From contig DATCKU010000076.1 of the NCBI GenBank assembly GCA_036564245.1, forward strand, positions 1 through 64,000: a DNA stretch of 64,000 nt, read 5' to 3'. This DNA comes from Thermasporomyces sp036564245 (GTDB lineage Bacteria; Actinomycetota; Actinomycetes; Propionibacteriales; Actinopolymorphaceae). Of the stretch, positions 59,522 through 64,000 are shown in pieces. The number at the start of each line of letters is the position of its first letter. Position 1 is the first letter of the stretch. The notes below the pieces were generated by a model. That model saw only the letters and a list, made by a program, of their open reading frames with translations. It made no database searches and was not told the origin of the DNA. Position numbers and translations under genes: made by a program.

Positions 59522-60682
59522 CTACGTCCGCCAGGGTGGTGAACCTGCGGCGGACGTACCGAACGTGGTCATTGTCGCCAGAGCCCGGCTGACGTCGCTG
59601 GGCGACACGATCCCGATCACCCGCTGACCGTCGTCGACGACCACCGCCCGCCCGTCGCTACAGCCTGCCATCCGCGGCACCACGTGCACGAGATATTCGT
59701 CCGGCGTGGCGATGGGAAGCTCGTCCGGCCGGCACGCCACAGCGGCCAGGGTGAGCTCGGAACGACGGTCCGGTGGCGTCTCCCGGATGCGGTTGAGCGT
59801 GACCAGGCCGGTCAGTCGTCCGAACGCATCCACGAGCGGATATGTCGTGTGCCGGTTGGCCCACACCGTGTACGTGATGAAGTGGTCGATCGTCTCGTTC
59901 GGATCGCCCATGACGGGGTTCGGACTCATGACATCGCGTACTCGGATGCCATGCAGGCTCGCCGACAGACGGGCCTGCTGCTCCTCCGCTGTCGCGGCGT
60001 TGACCAGGAAGAGACCGATGAGCACGAGCCACACCCCGCCGAGCCCGTAACCCGCGACGATCTGTACCACGCCGAGCGCGACGAGGACGAAACCGAACAC
60101 CCGGCCTGCCCGAGCCGCCGTGACGGCTGCCCGAGCGCGATCATGACGAGCCCACCACAGGATCGCCCGGAGCACCCGTCCACCATCCAGCGGCGCCGCG
60201 GGGACCAGGTTGAACACCGCCAGCAGAACGTTGACGAACGCGAGGTACCCGAAGACGCCGGCCGCGAGTCCTGGCGCGCCGAAGACCATGAGCAACCCGC
60301 CGACCCCTGCGAACACGGCCGCCGCCACCACACTGGTCAGCGGTCCAACCGCGGCGACACGGAAGTCAGCACCGGGCGTGCGCGGCTCGGCTTTCAGCTG
60401 CGCGACCCCACCGAACAACCAGAGCACGATGCCTTCGACCGGGACCCCGTTGCGCTGGGCGACGACCGCATGCGCCAGCTCGTGAGCAAGCAGCGAGGCG
60501 AAGAACAGGACCGCAGCGACGAGCGAGGCGATGACGTACCACGTGACGCTGTAACCGGGAAACTCCGCTGGGAACCGACCTGCAGCCAACCCGACAACCA
60601 AGATCAACAGGATCACGAGGACGCTGATGTTCAGTCCCACGCGGATCCCGGCGATCCTGCCGAGTCGTATCGATTCCCGCAT
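59522..60682 (-). CDS. Site-2 protease family (M50B) membrane metallopeptidase with CBS domains
   Basis: A 386-residue protein: about six membrane helices holding the zinc motif FASLLAHELAHAVVAQRNG and the second metal site LAVFNLVPAAPLDGGRVLRAI. A pair of CBS domains follows (about 240-375, VRDVMSPNPVMGDPNETIDHFI...YPLVDAFGRLTGLVTLNRI, GRAVVVDDGQRVIGIVSPSDVSRAL). This family cuts membrane proteins within the bilayer; the CBS pair probably senses adenine nucleotides. Substrates of this subfamily are unknown. It lies 43 bases upstream of archease on the same strand, so they may be co-transcribed. Confidence 0.92.
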   Translation of the reverse strand: MRESIRLGRIAGIRVGLNISVLVILLILVVGLAAGRFPAEFPGYSVTWYVIASLVAAVLFFASLLAHELAHAVVAQRNGVPVEGIVLWLFGGVAQLKAEPRTPGADFRVAAVGPLTSVVAAAVFAGVGGLLMVFGAPGLAAGVFGYLAFVNVLLAVFNLVPAAPLDGGRVLRAILWWARHDRARAAVTAARAGRVFGFVLVALGVVQIVAGYGLGGVWLVLIGLFLVNAATAEEQQARLSASLHGIRVRDVMSPNPVMGDPNETIDHFITYTVWANRHTTYPLVDAFGRLTGLVTLNRIRETPPDRRSELTLAAVACRPDELPIATPDEYLVHVVPRMAGCSDGRAVVVDDGQRVIGIVSPSDVSRALATMTTFGTSAAGSPPWRT

Positions 60683-60796
60683 CTTGCGCCTCCATCGCGA
60701 AACGGCCAGGCTGTGCTGGACGCGAGCAGTAGCTCTGGAAGCTGGTTCCAGCGTACGGCGGCCGTCTCGTGACAGGGGCGACGAAGCGCGAGGCCC

Positions 60797-61816
60797 TCAG
60801 GACGCGACCTTCTCCTCACACAGCGGACAGGTACCGGAGCCGCTGACGAAGCCACGCGCCGCCTCGCTCACCGCTTGGCGCACTCGGTAGGCCGCTTCCG
60901 CGCGGATCTCCTCCACGCTCGCGTCGTCGACCAGTCCTCGCTCGCGCAGCTCGGATTCGTACGCCGTAATCGGATCGAGCACGTTCGGATCTCGCGCGTT
61001 GGGCCAGAGCAGGCGCACTCTGAACAGTGCCGGGCCCTCGCCGGAACGGACGTGGTGCACGGCCGTTCCAGCCGCAACACACGCGGCCTCCACGTCCGTG
61101 CTGTCGACCTGAAGGTGGGGAAGGGTGACGGGAAGCTCCGGTAGGTCGTCCTTCCCGTCGGCCGCATCAAGCTCAGACTCCGACCGGGTCCACCGGTCGT
61201 CGCAGATCAGGAACACCAACGGCAGCCGCCAGATGCTCGCCACCTCGGCAGCAGACCGGAAGCCTTCCTCCCAAGCCGCCGACTGGTCGAGGATCGACAC
61301 CGCCACGCGACCCGACTCGGCCTGCTGGGACGCGAACGCGCGGCCGATCGCGGAGAGGTAAGCCGCACCTGTCGAGCTGGGTGTCGCGATGCGTATGGTG
61401 GGCGGCAGCTCGGCGCGTTGGTCGCGAGTGGAGTCTTGGCCCGACTGCACCACCTCGGGCTCCGCGCGGTGCCGATGCGCTGCTTCGATGGCCTCGGTGA
61501 CCACACTCACCAGGTCGACGCCTCGCGCGATGGCGAGGTAGTGCGGCTGCCTGGGTGCAGTGACGACATCCTCCGGGCCAAGGTGGACGCCAAATCCGGC
61601 CGCCATCGGCTCACATCCGAGCAGACTCCTCCGCATCCCGGTCCGCGGTGCCGTGTCGCTCGTCGGCCTGCCCACCCCCTGGCCATGAGCCGCGCCCAGG
61701 CTGCCCGCAGCCGCATCCATCTCGCGCCTGATCGCCTCGTGGAAAGACCTGAGAAGGATCATGGTGCGGAAGAGCTCGACCCGCGTGGCGTCGTTGACTT
61801 CCGGGTCCTCACGCAT
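60797..61816 (-). CDS. E1-alpha-like dehydrogenase subunit lacking the thiamine motif
   Basis: A 339-residue protein resembling the alpha subunit of 2-oxoacid dehydrogenases (opening DATRVELFRTMILLRSFHEAIRREM, and ESELRERGLVDDASVEEIRAEAAYRVRQAV near the end). The thiamine-diphosphate signature is gone: where relatives have GDG, this protein has SILDQSAAWEEGF (175-186), and the distal Asn is replaced by ICDDRW (204-209). A CPLC motif (330-333) closes the protein. No E1-beta, E2 or E3 genes are adjacent. It may be a non-catalytic paralogue or a regulatory subunit. The ATG at 61816 follows AAGGAG. Confidence 0.7.
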   Translation of the reverse strand: MREDPEVNDATRVELFRTMILLRSFHEAIRREMDAAAGSLGAAHGQGVGRPTSDTAPRTGMRRSLLGCEPMAAGFGVHLGPEDVVTAPRQPHYLAIARGVDLVSVVTEAIEAAHRHRAEPEVVQSGQDSTRDQRAELPPTIRIATPSSTGAAYLSAIGRAFASQQAESGRVAVSILDQSAAWEEGFRSAAEVASIWRLPLVFLICDDRWTRSESELDAADGKDDLPELPVTLPHLQVDSTDVEAACVAAGTAVHHVRSGEGPALFRVRLLWPNARDPNVLDPITAYESELRERGLVDDASVEEIRAEAAYRVRQAVSEAARGFVSGSGTCPLCEEKVAS

Positions 61817-62472
61817 GTGTTTTTCTCCTTGTCCTCCCCAAGGAATACGATCTAGGCACGGCGTGGGTTGCGACGTCGACCAAAATTCCCCGGATCCAGG
61901 TGCGGCCTCATGCAGGACGTGGGTACGTCCGCAAGTAGCAGCAGCGAATCCGCTGACATTCCGTGGCGGAGAAACGGCGAGTGACCAAACCCTGCGCGCG
62001 CCATCGAAGCACCATCGAAGATGTCGCGTTCGAAGCCTCGGCCGAATCACCCGCCATGTCAAGTCAAAGCTGCCGTTATTCGTCATCCGCGTCGTCGTCC
62101 GGCCGAAATGACCGCGTGACGTTGGCTATTGAGCCCTGAAAGTTGCGGACATGCCTTGTCGGGCAAGGGATTGGCGTGGCCAGCGCTGACTTTCGCGACT
62201 GTGCCGAGCGTAGTCAGCATCGATCGGGCTTGCTGTGCAGAGCGTAATCAGCGTCGGTCCGACGAGCTGTCCACAGGCAGGGGGTCTGTGCGTCACGACG
62301 AGCACGGCCTTCGTGACGTGGACCTGCATGAGCAGAGGTGTGCCGGAGAGGCTTGTTGGCTGTGGACAGGCAGGAGACCGACGTGTCCTGATTTGTCGCT
62401 TATAAAGGAATCGCCGGTTTCAGTGCTGCGCACTTCGACCGAGCGCACCCCGACCGGCCCGGGCCGGCAAGC
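61817..62472. other. Gene-poor interval
   Basis: About 650 bases between the E1-alpha-like gene and the cupin gene. No credible coding frame. An eight-base inverted repeat, CGTCACGA (62291-62298) with TCGTGACG (62311-62318), is visible, and TGTCCACAGGCAG/TGTGGACAGGCAG-like repeats near 62271 and 62354. Composition is more mixed than in genes. Nothing else recognised. Confidence 0.5.
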
Positions 62473-62835
62473 CTACTCGACCGTGACGACCTGACGGTCG
62501 GGTGCGGAAAACGCGATGAAGAGGATGGCCGGCTCGGTGCCGATGTTCTCGGCGTTGTGGATAGTACCGGTCGGAATCGAGATCGTATCCCCTTCGTGCA
62601 TCTCGATGAACTCGTCACCGAGCCGGTGGCGGATGTGTCCCTGCAGGACGTGGAGGACCTCGTCGCAGTTGGGGTGGTAGTGCGGCGGATTCGCCTTCCC
62701 AGGTTCGATCCGGCAACGGCCGACCGTGAGCTTGTCGGAGTTTCCCAGTGCCCCGGACACGAACCAGTCGAGGCGTCCCCATGGATAGTGCTCCGGGCTG
62801 ACGTCCTGTGCCTGGGTCACACGCGGATGGGGCAT
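62473..62835 (-). CDS. Cupin-domain protein
   Basis: A 120-residue single cupin barrel: motif 1 PPHYHPNCDEVLHVLQGHIRH, which supplies His, His and Glu metal ligands, and motif 2 IPTGTIHNAENIG with the fourth ligand His. WGRLDWFVSGAL near the start is a familiar small-cupin opening. Likely a metal-binding sugar isomerase-like or dioxygenase-like enzyme, or a ligand binder; substrate unknown. The ATG at 62835 has GGAGAG upstream. Confidence 0.85.
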   Translation of the reverse strand: MPHPRVTQAQDVSPEHYPWGRLDWFVSGALGNSDKLTVGRCRIEPGKANPPHYHPNCDEVLHVLQGHIRHRLGDEFIEMHEGDTISIPTGTIHNAENIGTEPAILFIAFSAPDRQVVTVE

Positions 62836-63017
62836 CGTGTCAACTCTCCAATGCGTTCGAAACTTTCGGAGTCCACCGTCGGTGTCACCTGCATAGCGAC
62901 AACAGCCCACCGTACGTGGTCATTGCCGCCAGACTAGGGGGCGGCGGCCCAACCCAGCCGCGACCCGGATCGGCTGCCCGCCCCACTCAGCCGCGGCCCC
63001 AACTTTGCTGACCCACC

Positions 63018-63857
63018 TCAGCTGCCGCCCAACTCGATGGCACCGAACGCCTCGATCTGTGCCGTGATCGCACGTTCGGTCGGGAGGCGCTCCATCGAGG
63101 ACGCGCCATAGAAGCCGTGCACCCCGCTCGCGTTGCGCAGGACATAGGCCGCGTCCTCGGGTTCGGCGACCGGCCCACCATGGCAGAGCACCAGCACGTC
63201 CTCGCGTACCTCACGCGCCGCCCTCGCCCACGCGGTCGCAAGCTCCACACAGTCGTCGAGGCTGCGCACCGTCTCCGCCCCGATCGCACCACCACTGGTC
63301 AGGCCGAAGTGACAGACCACGATGTCGGCACCGGCCTCGGTCATGGCGGCCGCGTCGTCGGTCGAGAAGACGTACGGCGTGGTGAGCAGGTCGTAGGCTC
63401 GCGCCTTGCGGATCATCTCGACCTCCAGCGCGTAGCCCATGCCGGTCTCCTCGAGGTTCTGGCGGAAGACCCCGTCGATCAGCCCGACCGTCGGAAAGTT
63501 CTGCACTCCCGAGAACCCCATGCGCGCGAGCTCCGGCAGGAAGACGTCCGGATCATAGAACGGGTCGGTCCCATTGACACCTGCCAGCACCGGAGTCCGC
63601 TTGACAACGGGAAGTACCTCCCGCGCCATGTCCACGACGATCTCGTTGGCGTTTCCGTACGCAAGCAAGCCGGCGAGCGACCCACGACCGGCCATCCGGT
63701 ACCGACCGGAGTTGTAGATCACGATCAGGTCGATCCCGCCTGCCTCCTCGCACTTCGCAGACAGTCCGGTGCCCGCGCCACCGCCGATGATCGGCCGACC
63801 GGCGGCGACCTTGGCCCGAAGCCGCGCCAGGATCTCCTCCCTGGATTGCCGACTCAT
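63018..63857 (-). CDS. Phosphoenolpyruvate hydrolase-like TIM-barrel protein
   Basis: A 279-residue PEP-hydrolase-family (PF09370-type) barrel: GRPIIGGGAGTGLSAKCEEAGGIDLIVIYNSGRYRMAGRGSLAGLLAYGNANEIV, VLAGVNGTDPF, GFSGVQNFPTVGLIDG, and GVHGFYGASSMERLPTE. The family resembles the PEP mutase superfamily, although true function is unproven. Its start overlaps the stop of a Tm-1-like gene by four bases. In plants these two domains are fused as Tm-1, so the bacterial pair probably forms a complex. Confidence 0.88.
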   Translation of the reverse strand: MSRQSREEILARLRAKVAAGRPIIGGGAGTGLSAKCEEAGGIDLIVIYNSGRYRMAGRGSLAGLLAYGNANEIVVDMAREVLPVVKRTPVLAGVNGTDPFYDPDVFLPELARMGFSGVQNFPTVGLIDGVFRQNLEETGMGYALEVEMIRKARAYDLLTTPYVFSTDDAAAMTEAGADIVVCHFGLTSGGAIGAETVRSLDDCVELATAWARAAREVREDVLVLCHGGPVAEPEDAAYVLRNASGVHGFYGASSMERLPTERAITAQIEAFGAIELGGS

Positions 63858-64000
63858 CGTGCTCCCCCTTCACCACTCGCGACCTTCACATAGCTGTCGA
63901 GCTTGTCCGCCATGGCAGCCGCGAACGCCGGGTCATTGATGTCGAGGTCGAGCTCGACCAACTCCACGCGAGACCGGTCGAGCGTCGACCGGATCGCATC
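63854..64000 (-). CDS. Tm-1-like ATP-binding protein (partial, C-terminal end)
   Basis: The final 48 residues of a gene that runs off the window. The frame reads IRSTLDRSRVELVELDLDI and NDPAFAAAMADKLDSYVKV, matching the C-terminus of UPF0261/Tm-1-like ATP-binding proteins (the INDPAFA motif). It ends in an ATGA overlap with the PEP-hydrolase-like gene, the expected neighbour. Confidence 0.8.
   Translation of the reverse strand, partial: DAIRSTLDRSRVELVELDLDINDPAFAAAMADKLDSYVKVASGEGGAR

Noticed and set aside
62454..62467. 14-base GC palindrome CCGGCCCGGGCCGG
   Set aside because: No loop, pure G/C, and expected by chance at this composition; not a convincing terminator.

Overview
The window looks like a chromosomal segment of a free-living, high-GC actinobacterium. 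The evidence is strong G/C preference at third codon positions, frequent GTG starts, CsoR, SARP/AfsR and LuxR-type regulators, a DUF3152 protein, a DUF222/HNH (13E12-type) protein, a choice-of-anchor P protein, and sugar ABC transporters without their own ATPase. The GTACG-rich sequence and gene content suggest Propionibacteriales (Kribbella/Actinopolymorpha/Nocardioides-like soil organisms), but that placement is inference. I saw no rRNA, tRNA, CRISPR array or insertion sequence.

Layout. 0-7.8 kb: housekeeping and solitary genes (FAD disulfide reductase, flavin reductase, Gre-type factor, LuxR-type regulator after a large inverted repeat, small metallopeptidase, secreted-type metallophosphoesterase, double-ACT protein, membrane protein). 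7.9-11.8 kb: a copper-resistance block (csoR, DUF305 lipoprotein, copZ, copA) with two CsoR-like operators. 13.0-19.2 kb: a translationally coupled histidine-utilisation operon (hutH-hutU-M20 amidohydrolase-hutF) without hutI. 20.5-32.9 kb: one long minus-strand exopolysaccharide operon. It holds a CapD-type dehydratase, a GT4 enzyme, a Wzx-type flippase, a Wzy-like polymerase fused to a second GT4 enzyme, a secreted toroid-like lipoprotein, and a WbpD/WbpE/WbpB-like set for a diacetamido-uronic acid.

34.6-40.4 kb: an arabinoside-utilisation operon (LacI, GH51 arabinofuranosidase, binding protein, two permeases). It is preceded by a recognisable promoter overlapped by a perfect 22-bp palindrome. 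40.9-46.4 kb: an HNH protein with a leaderless-type promoter, two PLP enzymes and a DoxX-like protein.

46.8-59.5 kb: rtcB and archease (RNA ligase and its activator) bracket about 11 kb of accessory-looking DNA. This includes a WXG100/ESX-like gene pair of lower GC, a broken SARP remnant, an intact AfsR-type ATPase regulator, and a plus-strand run of secreted or membrane proteins. The largest of these (55998-58139) has an N-terminal HSE...PC...C pattern resembling a zinc-dependent nucleic-acid deaminase, joined to a large extracytoplasmic domain and a C-terminal membrane anchor. It is the best candidate for something undescribed.

59.5-64 kb: an M50 site-2 protease with CBS domains, an E1-alpha-like protein lacking the thiamine motif, a cupin, and a PEP-hydrolase-like/Tm-1-like pair cut by the window edge.
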